This document shows, piece by piece, positions 1-10,939 of a stretch of 64,000 nt of DNA (position 1 is its first letter; each line of letters opens with the position of its first letter). The stretch spans positions 61,046,966 to 61,110,965 of the forward strand of contig OX393576.1 of the NCBI GenBank assembly GCA_947652605.1, written 5' to 3'. Origin of the DNA: Elmis aenea (Eukaryota > Arthropoda > Insecta > Coleoptera > Elmidae). The position numbers and the translations under genes are program-made. Below the pieces are notes generated by a model. That model had not been told where the DNA came from. It made no database searches and saw only the letters and a program-made list of their open reading frames with translations.

Positions 1-1050
1 ATTTTAACAGATTATGGTTATAATATGAAAAAAACCAACGGGGAAAATTACAAAGAAAGCTGCGTAAAAACTATATGGAATACAACAGCAAAGTTGTTGC
101 AGGAGTACTACTTCAAAAATTTTAATGTGGTATTTAATCCCTTTACGGATATTATTTTTAAAGACGCCAGAGATGCTAAAACTGCAAAACGCAAAGAATT
201 GCAAAAGATACCTTCGAAAAAAAAGGAAAGTTCAATTTCACTTGCAAAAGATGAAATATATAGGATGGCGCTTGCTTGGGATGAAAATACCTCAGACGGA
301 TTACAAAAAAAAATTATATCATATAATCGCATACGAACTAGCCTGGAGAGGTGGCGAAGGAATTTATTGCAAAACGCATTAGGTACTTCAAAAATGAATA
401 CGCCAACGATGGGAAATCAACAGGAAGAATTGAATACAACCCAATATTTTCCAAAACTTCGCAAGGGGGAGAACGCAGACTCACGGATACCAAATGGCTT
501 GTTCAAAACACAAATGATCCGAACGTTTGTCCAGTGCGCTTATTGAAAAAGCTTTTTAAGAAGCGTCCAGCTCATATAATGACTGATAGAATATTTTTGA
601 GAGTTAATCCATCATGGACACGTGAAAAGTCAGTTGGGTGGTTTCTAAATTCTCCTATTGGAAAAAATTTGTTATCAAAATGGACCGCCATTTCAGCACA
701 AAAAATTGGCCTCGACGTAAAAGAAAAAAAAAATCACCAATCATTCCCATCGATCTGCAGCAATATCTAATTTGGCGAAATCTGGTGTTGGGGAATACTC
801 GATAATAAAAATTTCTGGACACTCGAGCGTAAATTCTATATCACCCTATCTACAACTAAACAATGAGCACCACACGAGTCTTATGAGCAATATACGAAGA
901 AATCCACCGAAGAAAGACGTATCCGTACCCATCCATGAAGTGACTAACCCTCACAGCCCTCACAGCCCTACAAATATTCCTACACGTTCCGTTGTTTATC
1001 AGAATTGCACTTTTCATTGTAGAAATTTTTATTCAAATGCTAATATGTAA
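1..1050 (+). pseudogene. Crypton-type tyrosine recombinase, frameshifted, cut by window edge
   Basis: The reading frame is open from base 1, so the 5' end lies outside the window. Three frames have to be followed in turn. The first (about 25-310) carries a lysine-rich N-terminal part. The second (about 310-382) has a YELAWRGGEG motif whose Arg fits the box I catalytic Arg. The third (about 383-735) gives a region containing TKWLVQNTNDPNVCPVRLL. A final frame holds HSHR (742-753), matching the HxxR box, followed by ISGHSSVN and a Tyr in SPYLQL (about 830-850), matching the GH...Y nucleophile region. This order and spacing are those of the DUF3504-like recombinase domain found in Crypton elements and the host genes derived from them. 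At least three frame changes make it a pseudogene. A host gene of Crypton origin is less likely because of the breaks. No element ends were identified; Cryptons lack long TIRs. Confidence 0.72.
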
Positions 1051-1131
1051 ATTGCAGTATTTAAATAATAAACGAAAATTGTAATTATTTTTGGTATCTT
1101 ATTTGGGAAATAGTCTAATCAAATATATTTC

Positions 1132-1309
1132 GGAACATTATTTTGCAGGAAAAATTTTAACTCAAGTTTGTTATTTATAGGTAACATCCCTCGACAAAAT
1201 GAATGACAAAATCCCTCGCCTTCGGCTCAGGATTTTGTCGTCTTTTGTCTCAGGATGTTACCAAAGTAACGAACTTTTGTCAATAATTTTACCGGCAAAA
1301 TAATGTTCC
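1132..1309. mobile_element. Palindromic foldback MITE, 178 bp
   Basis: Both ends read GGAACATTATTTTGC inwards (1132-1146 and the complement at 1295-1309). The arms pair imperfectly along their length: GGTAACATCC at about 1180 faces GGATGTTACC at about 1252, and ACAAAATCC faces GGATTTTGT around a GC-rich centre, CCTTCGGCTCAGG. No clear target duplication is seen. The superfamily is not assigned. Confidence 0.7.
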
Positions 1310-1714
1310 CTTAACATATTATACTACTAACTGATAAAAAGATTACGTCTCATAGGTAAGTAGATATTAGTATTTTGTAGTGTAATCATGTAGGTATTGA
1401 AAAGTTGATGTGGTTTGTCAAAAATGTATGTCATATCAGTGGCGTGCATTTATTTACAGCATATTTTTTAACTATCATAATAAACAATCCAAATACTGAT
1501 GTATGCTGTCGTATTTTTTTTATTACCTCAACCACAAAACAAGAAATAAATAAGTAAATATGTATCAGGTTCAAGTCAAAACAAAGCAAGTATTTACATT
1601 ATTTATTACTTAAAAATATTAGATACGCTATTGAAAAGCGGAAACATGCATCCGCCTTTTAGGACGTCTTAGGATAGCTAAAATAATCCTTCCTTTATCT
1701 TTTGATTCAATGGT

Positions 1715-1957
1715 AGATATGCATCGCCCTCTCAATCCCATTTAGTACTGAATTCTTAAGGTGTTTACCCTTGCGATGCGCTCATTTCTATGAACCCAAT
1801 TGATACAAATGTAATTTACAGTTACGCCAGTCGTAAAGGCGTTTCAACAACGGATAATACTGGGCAATACATTTATTAGTACATAGTTCACGCGTGCGAA
1901 TAAACCAATCCATGCACTGATGCATGGATTGATTTTAAACGGCTTGTTGGAACAAAC
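1715..1957 (-). repeat. Truncated copy of a TIR repeat (GGTTTGTTCCAACAAGC family)
   Basis: Read on the minus strand this stretch matches the repeats at 42368 and 43964: terminal GGTTTGTTCCAACAAGC, then a segment containing TGCATGGATTGG, ACTATGTACTAATAAATG, GTTGTTGAAACGCC, and finally AAGGGTAAACACCTTAAG and GGGATTGAGAGGGC. The outer end (on the plus strand, near 1715) is missing the second TIR, so the copy is truncated. It abuts the 199-bp MITE starting at 1958. Confidence 0.7.
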
Positions 1958-2156
1958 CAGGAGTGCGTTCAGGAATTCGAAACTGGTGTTGGTGCGCGCC
2001 TTGTAGTGTATCAACCGGTGCGCACACCCGCACACCAGTCCCAGGTGGGGTGTAAAATGTGCATATTGTGTGCACACCAAACAAATTTTTGAACGCAATG
2101 CATTCGAGGGTTTTGATACACAGCACACCAGTTTCGAATTCCTGAACGCACTCCTG
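1958..2156. mobile_element. MITE with perfect 32-bp TIRs, 199 bp
   Basis: Bases 1958-1989 are the exact reverse complement of 2125-2156; the outermost bases read CAGGAGTGCGTTCAGGAATT. The inside is partly palindromic too (TGTATCAACC at about 2008 versus GGTTTTGATACA at about 2110). The CAG terminus resembles hAT ends, but the adjacent 8-bp stretches do not match, so no TSD supports that. There is no coding capacity. Confidence 0.75.
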
Positions 2157-3899
2157 TAGTATGTATTGGTAAGTAAGTTCGAGAGTGCACTGAAGTTGGT
2201 GGTGGGATTTTTTAACACCAACTTTAAATTAAACTCTTGCTAATTATTCGTGTGTATTATAATTTAAATAATCTTAAATGCAACGATCAACCTTTTGTAA
2301 GTCTTTTTAAGAAAAACATTCAAACATCTGTCGAACCATTAAGAATTGGACACATGTTTACCTGAAATGTTTAACTCAAAATGGACCATACTATGGACTA
2401 GTTCCTAAAATATTTACTATTTCTCCTGAAACACCCCGCATATCAGCTCGTAAAATTGTTTTCATATTTGAAATAAAAATTATTTATTGGAAATTAAAGC
2501 CTGAGCAGTAAAATTAAAGTTATATATATTTATGACGTAGAATTGGCAAAAGTGTTAGTTTCACACACATTAAAACTATTTAAGTGTAGCAGAGCAATAA
2601 ATAATCCATTAACAGTTTTCGAATACCGATAATCTCATCGATTTTACTGCTGCTTATCGTATTTTATATAATATACGAGCGCAACGTACATAAACCCAGC
2701 TCTGAAGCAGTTGTAAAATTAATAATGCATAATAACGTATAATTTACTTTTAAAAGATCGGATAGAAATCTGTTGAACCAACTGAAAGTAACTACATATA
2801 TTGAGACTGAATAGTTAGATTTATGAACTGCATACATTCTCTGCTGGTCAGCTCGTAAGCCAAAATTTAATATTTGACTACCAGCTTGAACCTGCGCCTG
2901 CATAATCTAATACTGGATAGAATTAATGGTGCTCTTATCAATATCAACATTTACGGCGATTCATGGATTGTAATACTGCACCAGCTAACAGTTTATAGAC
3001 AAGTATCCTAAGTGACTTAATTAAACAAATATAAATTTTGCTGGTACAGTTAATATCGGTAATACAAATCACCTAAATATACTGCTATCACGATATAAAA
3101 TTCTACAAAAAAATAATACACGTCCTTGCATTTTTTTAAATATTACAGGGCGCACATACGAATCCTAATTCATTAGTGTTTCAAATGCGCTTAAGCAGAT
3201 AAACGAACACGTTTGTCCAATCACATACTTTATGGTCAACCAACAATAACGTAGTGAACAATAAAAGGTAGGTATGTTAGCTGTTTAGAAGTATTTTTAC
3301 TAATAACTAGTTTCCAGCAACAAGGTTTTTGTGACAAATATATTTATATTGCATATGCCAGTACACAATACTGTATATTAAATATTTACATGCATTTGTT
3401 TGGAAATTTCAACCTCAAAACGTGTCTTTACTACTCTTTTTAATAGTATGTATGTATGTAGGTAGCATGCTAGCGTTATTGATCAAAACGACCACAAACA
3501 AACAAATGCCTTCAAATAACATGACTAAAATCACAGCATTCCAACAAATTCCACAAACGGTAGTTAAAATAGAATGCCAGGCATAGACCAATCAACAAAA
3601 TACCTATTGATGTGTTAAACGTTCGTTAGATCTGATACACGGAGTTACACACTGCACTATTAACGGATAAAGAGGAAATATGCAAATAATCTTTGGTATT
3701 TAGGTTGAACCGACTTATTTACATTTAGCACTACCTTTAACGTTCATGAGCAAATTGAAATAGTTAACAAACTTCTAGTTCAACATTTTAATTGTGATAA
3801 ATAGCGAAATTTCCCTTAAATGTTCATAAAAAAAATCTTTTCGTTAAAAAACTTTTAACAAACTTTTATCTTGACTTTTTTTCAGGTTAGATATATGTA
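2157..3899. other. No recognised gene or element
   Basis: A+T-rich, only short scattered ORFs without recognisable motifs. A short GTATGTATGTA run is present at about 3448. Nothing else could be supported. Confidence 0.5.
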
Positions 3900-4790
3900 G
3901 GGGAAGATGGTATATACTGGGACATGGTATATAGTGGGACAACAGAGATTTTGGCCATCTGTTACCCCGTACTTGAAGTTTGTTTACATCAAAATAGCGG
4001 TTAAGCAGTCCCATTATATCCTGTCTACAGTATGTGTCGTAAACAATGTCATGGTGACTTGCACATGTGAGGCATGTTTGGTAACTGCGCATTGTTTTTT
4101 TGTGGTTATTCAGTTTATGTACTAAAACTTTTTTATTTATTTAACAACAATTAGAAAATTTGGCGTAGGTGTACCTTGCAGTATATTAAATGTATGTACA
4201 ATGTTAAAACTTAAAATAATCATACAAGTTTTTCATTAAATCGTTGCTTTTAAAAATTGATCACATGGTGCATTGTGGGGCAATGATGATAATCAGGTAA
4301 ATTTTCTGAAAAAGACTTCCGACTTTAGATTTTCTTTCTCTAAAAATAGAGATAAAGACTGTGTTGAAAAAGAAAATATTCTGTGTAGGTTAAGCGCACC
4401 GACTACGTTTGGGGGCACTGAAAAAACAAAGAAACATTTTCAATTTTAGTCTAATTTTTTAAAGTACAATGTCTAAATGCCCATAAAAAGTGAAAGTTTT
4501 TAAAATTAAAAATTAAAATTAAGCTTTTTTTTAATTACTTATGATTTATTTCATATATATTTTTTGCTGTCCCACAATGTACCACGGGGTGGTTTATGTG
4601 GGGACAAGTGGTGTATAGTGGGACAGTCCCTCTATTTGTGTACCTTTATTTTTTTTAAATATTTTTTTGTATATGCAATGATAAACTAAAGCAATATGAA
4701 TATCTCATATCAATTTGAGGTATGCAAATTAAGCCGTTCAAAAGTTACGCAAAATTTAAAAAAAGTGTCCCAGTATATACCACCTTCCCC
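3900..4790. mobile_element. Pogo-like (Tc1/mariner) TIR element, 891 bp
   Basis: The ends are inverted repeats of 25 bp with one mismatch (GGGGAAGATGGTATATACTG... versus GGGGAAGGTGGTATATACTG...). Each is flanked by TA (3898-3899 and 4791-4792), the TSD of Tc1/mariner/pogo elements. The subterminal phrase TATAGTGGGACA recurs inside (about 3931 and 4614). No transposase domain is readable, so it is treated as non-autonomous. The grouping with pogo is inferred from the matching layout of elements at 8636, 24932 and 59550, two of which keep a pogo-like C-terminal cysteine motif. Confidence 0.72.
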
Positions 4791-4919
4791 TACGTACCTA
4801 CTGCAATTTACTTTAACGACAAACTCTTTTCATCTATTACCATTTTTTTTGTAATTTTGGATTATCGAAATAAGTTGACAACCCTGTATTTTAATAATTA
4901 TTTGACATCTCAAGAAAAT

Positions 4920-5345
4920 TCACGCATTTTATAATATTTTTCTCTCTACGGATTTCATCGTCTCTTTTATTATCTTGTTTTTATTTTTTCGCAATTCATT
5001 TTCCTGTTTCAGTTCCTTCAGTTTTTCTTGATATGTCCTCTGATCATGTTTTATTTCTCTCATTACTTCTTTAATCATGTTAGTACGCGAATCCGTTCTA
5101 TCTTCTTTCTCCTTTTTCTCTTTATGAGTTGTCCTTTTTATCTTTTTACTCTCTTTAGATAAGTCTTCTATGGCCTGTTTTTTTTTCCTTTTTTAAATCT
5201 TCCGACGTATACTCGTCGCTCTCAAAATGTTTTATTTCTTTTATATCTCTTATTACATCTTTAACCATGTCCGTAAGCGAATCCATTTTATCTTCTTTCT
5301 CCTATTTCTCTTTTTGAGGTTTCCTGTTTATCTTTTAACTTTTTT
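4920..5345 (-). pseudogene. Lys/Glu-rich coiled-coil fragment, possible non-LTR ORF1
   Basis: On the minus strand several frames give highly charged helix-forming stretches, for example TYQEKLKELKQENELRKNKN and MVKDVIRDIKEIKHFESDEY. Two diverged tandem copies of a unit of about 185-190 bp are visible: the phrases around GCGAATCC at about 5088 and 5277, each followed by CTATCTTCTTTCTCC-like sequence. Such charged coiled-coil proteins occur as ORF1 of insect non-LTR retrotransposons, but the match is compositional only. Frameshifts are present. It abuts the palindrome starting at 5353. Confidence 0.35.
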
Positions 5346-5352
5346 TAAATAT

Positions 5353-6906
5353 ACAGGGTGTCCCAGCCAAGACGAATTATTCGATAGCTCTGTTATTAGT
5401 AATAATATTAAAAAAAGTTAAATATAAAAGTTGTTTGTAATCATTTACTACATAACCTAAAATTATTTTCAACTATACACAGTGTTTTGTTTTTGCGCTC
5501 TGATACAAAACATTGTTTTTTTTATATGGAACACCCTGTATATTTTGTAATTTTTGGATGTGAAATTAAATTTTCTTTCAAAAATATTATGGGTTGTTTA
5601 TGTCTAAAATGAACCGTTTTTGAGTTATTAACGTTTTTTTGAAAATTTTGACAGATGCAGACCTTTATAAAAATATTTATATTTATTTACATAACAACAC
5701 CAGAGCAATTTACTCTCGTTATTTATTAGACAATAGTGTCATAGTGATTGTTAATTGGTTAAACTTTTAAAATAATACACAGGGTGTTCGTTTTACTCGG
5801 TCCATTTCGCTAAACTTTAAACGCAGGTAAGTCATCTTTTTTAAATGGAACACCCTATATATTTTTACATTTTCTTGTAGAAAATTTAATTATCTTCCAA
5901 AGTTGTTAAGCATGTTTTATGTCTAAATATAATATTTTTGAAGTTATTTTGTTTATTATGATTATTTGCGAGTATTTTACCTAAAATATCGGTAGTAGCC
6001 TTTGAAAATTCAAAACAATTTGTATGAACTGTCAACCAAAACACTTAAGCGGCACAATTTTCACTATTATGCCACTAAAAATCCATATATTTTAAGAGTT
6101 GTAGATACACAGCATAAATGGCAGCAAATAACACCAGAATGCTGTGTAGCTACAGTTCTTAAAAAATATGGATTTTTAGTGGCATAATAGTGGAAATTGT
6201 GCTGATTAAGTGTTTTGATTGACAGTTCATACAAATTGTTTTGAATTTTCAAAGGCTACTACCGATATTTTAAGTAAAATACTCGCAAATTATCATAAGA
6301 AACGAAATAACTTCAAAAATATTATATTTAGATATAAAACCTGCTTAATAACTTTGAAAGATAATTAAATTTTCTACAAGAAAATGTAAAAATATATAGG
6401 GTGTTCCATTTAAAAAAAATGACTTACCTGCGTTTAAAGTTTAGCGAAATGGACCGAGTAAAACGAACACCCTGTATATTATTTAAAAAATGTAACTAGT
6501 CAACAATCACTATGACACTATTGTCTAATAAATTACGAGAGTAAATTGCTCTGGTGTTGTTATGTAAATAAATATAAATATTTTTATAAAGGTCTGCATC
6601 TGTCAAAATTTTCAAAAAAACGTTAATAACTCAAAAACGGTTCATTTTAGACATAAACAACCTGTAATATTTTTGAAAGAGAATTTAATTTTACATCCAA
6701 AAATTACAAAATATACAGGGTGTTCCATATAAAAAAACAATGTTTGGTATCAGAGCGCAAAAACAAAACACTGTGTATAGTTGAAAATAATTTTAGGTTA
6801 TGTAGTAAATGATTACAAACAACTTTTATATTTAACTTTTTTTAATATTATTACTAATAACAGAGCTATCGAATAATTCGTCTTGGCTGGGACCCTGGCA
6901 CCCTGC
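5353..6906. mobile_element. Near-perfect 1.55-kb palindromic foldback, ACAGGGTG ends
   Basis: The left half, starting ACAGGGTGTCCCAGCCAAGA, is repeated almost base for base as reverse complement in the right half, with the axis near 6127. The right end carries a small extra CCTGG and ends GC instead of GT. Internal ACAGGGTGTTC phrases recur at about 5530, 5780, 5848, 6397, 6470 and 6718. This suggests assembly from several nested or tandem copies of the same end. The two 61-residue ORFs that mirror each other across the axis (6002-6187 plus, 6067-6252 minus) are consequences of the palindrome. No transposase is encoded. The family is not assigned to a superfamily here. Confidence 0.85.
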
Positions 6907-8634
6907 ACTATATTAAAAAATAACTTTCAAACCGTTACGCTGCAGGTTTTTGGAGAAAAAGTTGAAAATGGGTCAACCTCACCCCATTTTCCGGTATCTA
7001 AAACAAGTTAACTGTAGTTTTTTTTTCCAGAGATGAACCCAACTGTAGCAGTGCGATATTCTGTTGAAAGTTTATGTTATTTACATTACCTGCACAAAAT
7101 TATTCGAGGAAGCAGAAGTTTTTATCCAGCGAGCGCTGAACTTTCATGTTTCGTCCAACATGCGATCTACTTTTCGAATTCCGTACGTGAACTATTTGCT
7201 CCAAAGAAACTGCAAGGTATAAAACTTTTAAGGTTGCTTTAGTGTCCGTTTAAAGGTAACAGTGGTGGCGAATTGGAGATTTCGTTTTACTGCCTTCATC
7301 AAGTTTTACTATCCCCCCGGATAGTGGTTGTAATACTATACACATCACGATTACGTTTAACGATCATTCCTATCTAATTGTAGGAGGTATGATAGTGTGA
7401 AATAACTTACTTCGCCGTGGCGGTACTGCGCTACTAAAACTTAATTCACCATTTAACGTACTTGAAGTATGTCTTACTTTGTAGCTCGCTCAACAATTTA
7501 CACAGTTCCACACGACAACGTAAAAATTCTCAACATTCCGGATGCGTAACAGATGCGGAAACTCTTCGTGGGTGGGAAAGATATGGTAATATGAGACCAG
7601 AACGTATAATAAATATCATGTAATGTTCGCGATTAGGATGGACACAAACTGAATACAATGAAATTATAATCAATTGACAAGTACTTTAGGATATACAAAT
7701 AGAAAAATACGTGGTCCTCAACATTAGAAAAAAATATAAAAACCATTGCAAAGCTGTCAGGTTTTTCAATAAAAAAAATTGAAGACTATAAACTTGATTT
7801 TTTTCGAAATTTTTAAAGTTTGTCAGAAAAAACAAAGAGCATTACAAAAGTTTCGAAATTTTGGCAAAAAAAATGCAAGGTTCATGTTTATATTTTAATG
7901 AGCCGAAGAAAAAGGTTTTACACTGTTTTTAAACTAACTCAAGGTGGAGAAACTTTTTGTGGTCTCTTTAACATTTTCAGATTGGATTTTTTCAGAACAT
8001 TTCACCAAACAAAAATTAATATGTTTGGAAAAACATTATTATCTACAAAGTGCAGATCACAAATTTGTGTTGTCCATAGAGAGTGGCCTACATTTTTAAC
8101 GCGTGTTGTAATTTAGATTCATTAGTAATAGTAAATGAAAATTCATTACGTATTAAGAAATGTTAACAATATCTTAAATTATTTCGTTTTGTTTTTGGGT
8201 TTAATTAAGTACAGCTAGATTATTTATGTGATGTTTTGTTTTATTTTTTAATTGCCACTTTGATTAAACTTAATAAATACAAATTTATTGTAATAACTTG
8301 TTTTTAAAGAAAAACCCAACAATATTAATATAACGAAAACAAATGAACATAGGTAAAATGTATTAACAAATTTCAAATCTACGCAAAAAACTGTCCTCAT
8401 ATGCCAAAAAATGTTTTGAGTAAAATTTCAAATAAGCAAGTTAAACGCATAAATCGAAAACGTAATTTTTTTGTTTTTTATTAATAGCAGAAAAACTATT
8501 ACATTTTTTCGAATATTTTTTCATAGAATAGTTGCGCTTAAATCATAAATCATTTTGACTCATTTAAGCGACTCTCTATCTCTTACCGTTTAAGAGAGCC
8601 CCATGCCTTTCACGATAACTGGGACACCCTGTAT
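6907..8634. other. Unassigned stretch ending in an ACAGGGTG-type terminus
   Basis: The right end reads GGGACACCCTGTATA (8621-8635), the outward end of the same family as the 5353 palindrome, so this may be a longer, degenerate member. Inside, an ORF at 7033-7242 is preceded by a polypyrimidine-CAG acceptor-like site (about 7019-7031) and followed by AAG/GTATAA (about 7214). Another ORF, 7820-8116, has no recognisable domain. A fragment reading DAETLRGWERYGNMRPERII is visible near 7552-7611. None was recognised. A decayed transposase is possible but unproven. Confidence 0.3.
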
Positions 8635-8635
8635 A

Positions 8636-9428
8636 GGGTAAGTCCGGGACTTTTTTAGATGTTAATATTTTCTGGACAAAGAAGTGAAAACTATGGTTGT
8701 AACTACGTTGTATGACAACTCTATATATATATATATATTATTTTATTTAAACATGAAAATTTACACTGTTATAAACTTATATGATTCGAAAAATTAAAAA
8801 CTTAAAATATGAGCATTTGCCATCTTCACCAAATTGTCGGGCAAAGATATAGGTATAGATGCCCCTACGAAAATATTATGTAATTACAAATAAATAAACA
8901 GAAACTAAATGTTTTTAACAAATAAGTACTTATTTCTTTTTTAATGCCAGTATTTTTTCCCACAAAATACAAAGATTTTCATATTTAGAACAGCCTTCAT
9001 GGGACCATTTGTTGCAATGCATGCACTGAACCCACTCATCATTCCATTTTGTGTTTGTGTACATTTCCCCACACCCAACACATGTAGGGCATCTTCCCCT
9101 ATCGTCCGGTATAGATGCCCCAGCCAAATATCAAATTTAAATTTTGCGCCAGAATATGTACTTTGGCACGAACACTAACCTATTGTATGCCTAAATGTAT
9201 TGCACTACAAAAACAATGATAAAAGTGATAAATTTTGTGAAGCTCTAAAAATGAATTTTTGCAAATAACTTGCCCGAATAAGGTTTTTTTTAAAAAAAAT
9301 TAGCACTGCACACATTCACATACGCAATACAAACCAATCCTTGAAAAGCCAGCGCAACCTGTCCGTTAATAACGAAATTATTTTGAGGGGGCATCTTCGC
9401 CGGTGGGGCATCTATCCTGGACTTACCC
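8636..9428. mobile_element. Pogo-like TIR element, 793 bp
   Basis: The ends are GGGTAAGTCCGGGA (left) and GGGTAAGTCCAGGA (right, complement), each bounded by TA (8634-8635, 9429-9430). The phrase TAGATGCCCC recurs near the right TIR and around the internal coding remnant. It contains a minus-strand cysteine-rich transposase tail (8930-9127), so it is a decayed or internally deleted pogo-like element. Confidence 0.75.
8930..9127 (-). pseudogene. Pogo-like transposase C-terminus with PHD-like cysteine motif
   Basis: A 66-codon open stretch ends in a stop at 8930. It shows CPTCVGCG, then WVQCMHCNKWSHEGC and a lysine-rich tail. The C-x2-C...W-V-Q-C-x2-C-x-K-W-x-H-x2-C pattern is the zinc-binding tail carried by many insect pogo/Tigger-type transposases. 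The first residue is a TTG, not an ATG, so this is only the last exon or tail of a broken gene. The catalytic DDE core is absent. It lies inside the TIR element at 8636-9428. A similar WVQCQKCQKW tail sits in the element at 24932. Confidence 0.65.
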
Positions 9429-9430
9429 TA

Positions 9431-10890
9431 TAGTGACTATTTTACAGCCTGTAGCCATTTGTTACATCCTAATCACATTTTGTTTTGTTTTGCCGGAATC
9501 TTCTTCAAGATCTTTTTTTTTTTCATCGCCGTCTCTATTTCATCTTTACAGCGTGATCTTGATCTTCCTCTTTATTCCAATATTCTCGTTAATACTTTTA
9601 AAATAAGTCATAACGTGCAGTTTTATGATCTTTTTAAGCCAAACGTTTATCTTTAAAAACCAACCAACTTCCAGTTATAATGCAGAAACTTTAATGATAT
9701 TAATGAAATGTATTGATTTGGTTCGAAAATATCACAAACTTTATATCATGCTACTAATTGAGCTCATAAGTTTTTGCTGTTTATTATGACTTTTTTACTT
9801 GGTATGATAGCAAGTCTTTACTAATTATAAATTATTGATAAGGAACAACATGTCGATTTAAATTTACGACTTATTTAAATTTCAACTTATACCCCGTACA
9901 AAAATAATTCAAGAACATGCAAACTAAATTGCAATTAGTTGAACCATAATGAATTGAAGTAGTTTATTACTTATTTTATTATCAGGACATAATTGATGAC
10001 TTTATTAAGATTTAAGAGCACAACTTATTAGTGGTTTTACGAAACCTTAATGAGAAAATAATGACATTAACTTTAAATACGATATGTCTGTCGCTCCTTT
10101 TAAAGCACTAGCAACGCAAAACACAAGTTTAAAAGTTTATTACAGCACAAATTTAAAAAGTGATTAAACCAGGCTATGCATCGTGCAGTAATAGCCAACA
10201 TAATAGCCACAAAATTAATTAATATTTGATTGTGTCCTGCTTCGGGACGATGTGGCAAGTTCGCTTACATGCATTAGTCGCTAGATTTTGGTATAACGGT
10301 CAGGCGCTATGAATTTTTTGCTGCACGCTTCATTTTTGATACGTTTTGCCATGCACGTACCTTTTTTTGTTGGCAATAAATTTTTAACTGTTCCAATTTG
10401 TACGAAAAAAAATTACCTTAGCCAATGTAACAAAATGAATTTAACGCACAGATATGTCTGTATATCACAATGAGATTCGTATTATGAGATAATTAATCTT
10501 AAAAAGTTTTTTATCATACCCGATCTGTCACGCTTAAGAAGATTACCAGTGCTTTTAATACGTATCGTTATTTATTTCAACGTGCAGTTTGGCGTAAGGC
10601 ACAAGATTAAGTCTTTGACATCTGGTCTACTCTTGCGTATTCGCGAACTCCACGATTCTTCTGCCTTTGATGCTAGACTAGCAAAAGAAAACGATCACTA
10701 CTTTAAGAAGAATGGTGACAAGCTAAGCGAGCTATGGAAAAGGAAATTACGCTGATACATCGTATCGGTACATGCAGGATGCAAGGTGTTAACTTCTTGT
10801 GTCTGCATAATATTGCAAGTTATTTATCACGACACTGTACAGCAAAAAATCTGACGATGTTTCCGTCAGCGGCGTCGTTCAGAGGACCAA
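9431..10890. other. No recognised gene or element
   Basis: A+T-rich. A plus-strand ORF at 10549-10755 (68 codons) ends KRKLR and has no recognised domain. Nothing else could be supported. Confidence 0.45.
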
Positions 10891-10939
10891 AATGATTTAT
10901 GGGTAATGGAAGGCAGATTAAAAGAAAAAATAGAAAACA

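Noticed and set aside
6002..6252. Pair of 61-residue ORFs, nearly identical, on opposite strands
   Set aside because: A direct result of the palindrome axis at about 6127; no independent coding evidence.
8721..8737. TATA box cluster or promoter
   Set aside because: A simple (TA)n run inside a pogo-like element with no nearby gene.
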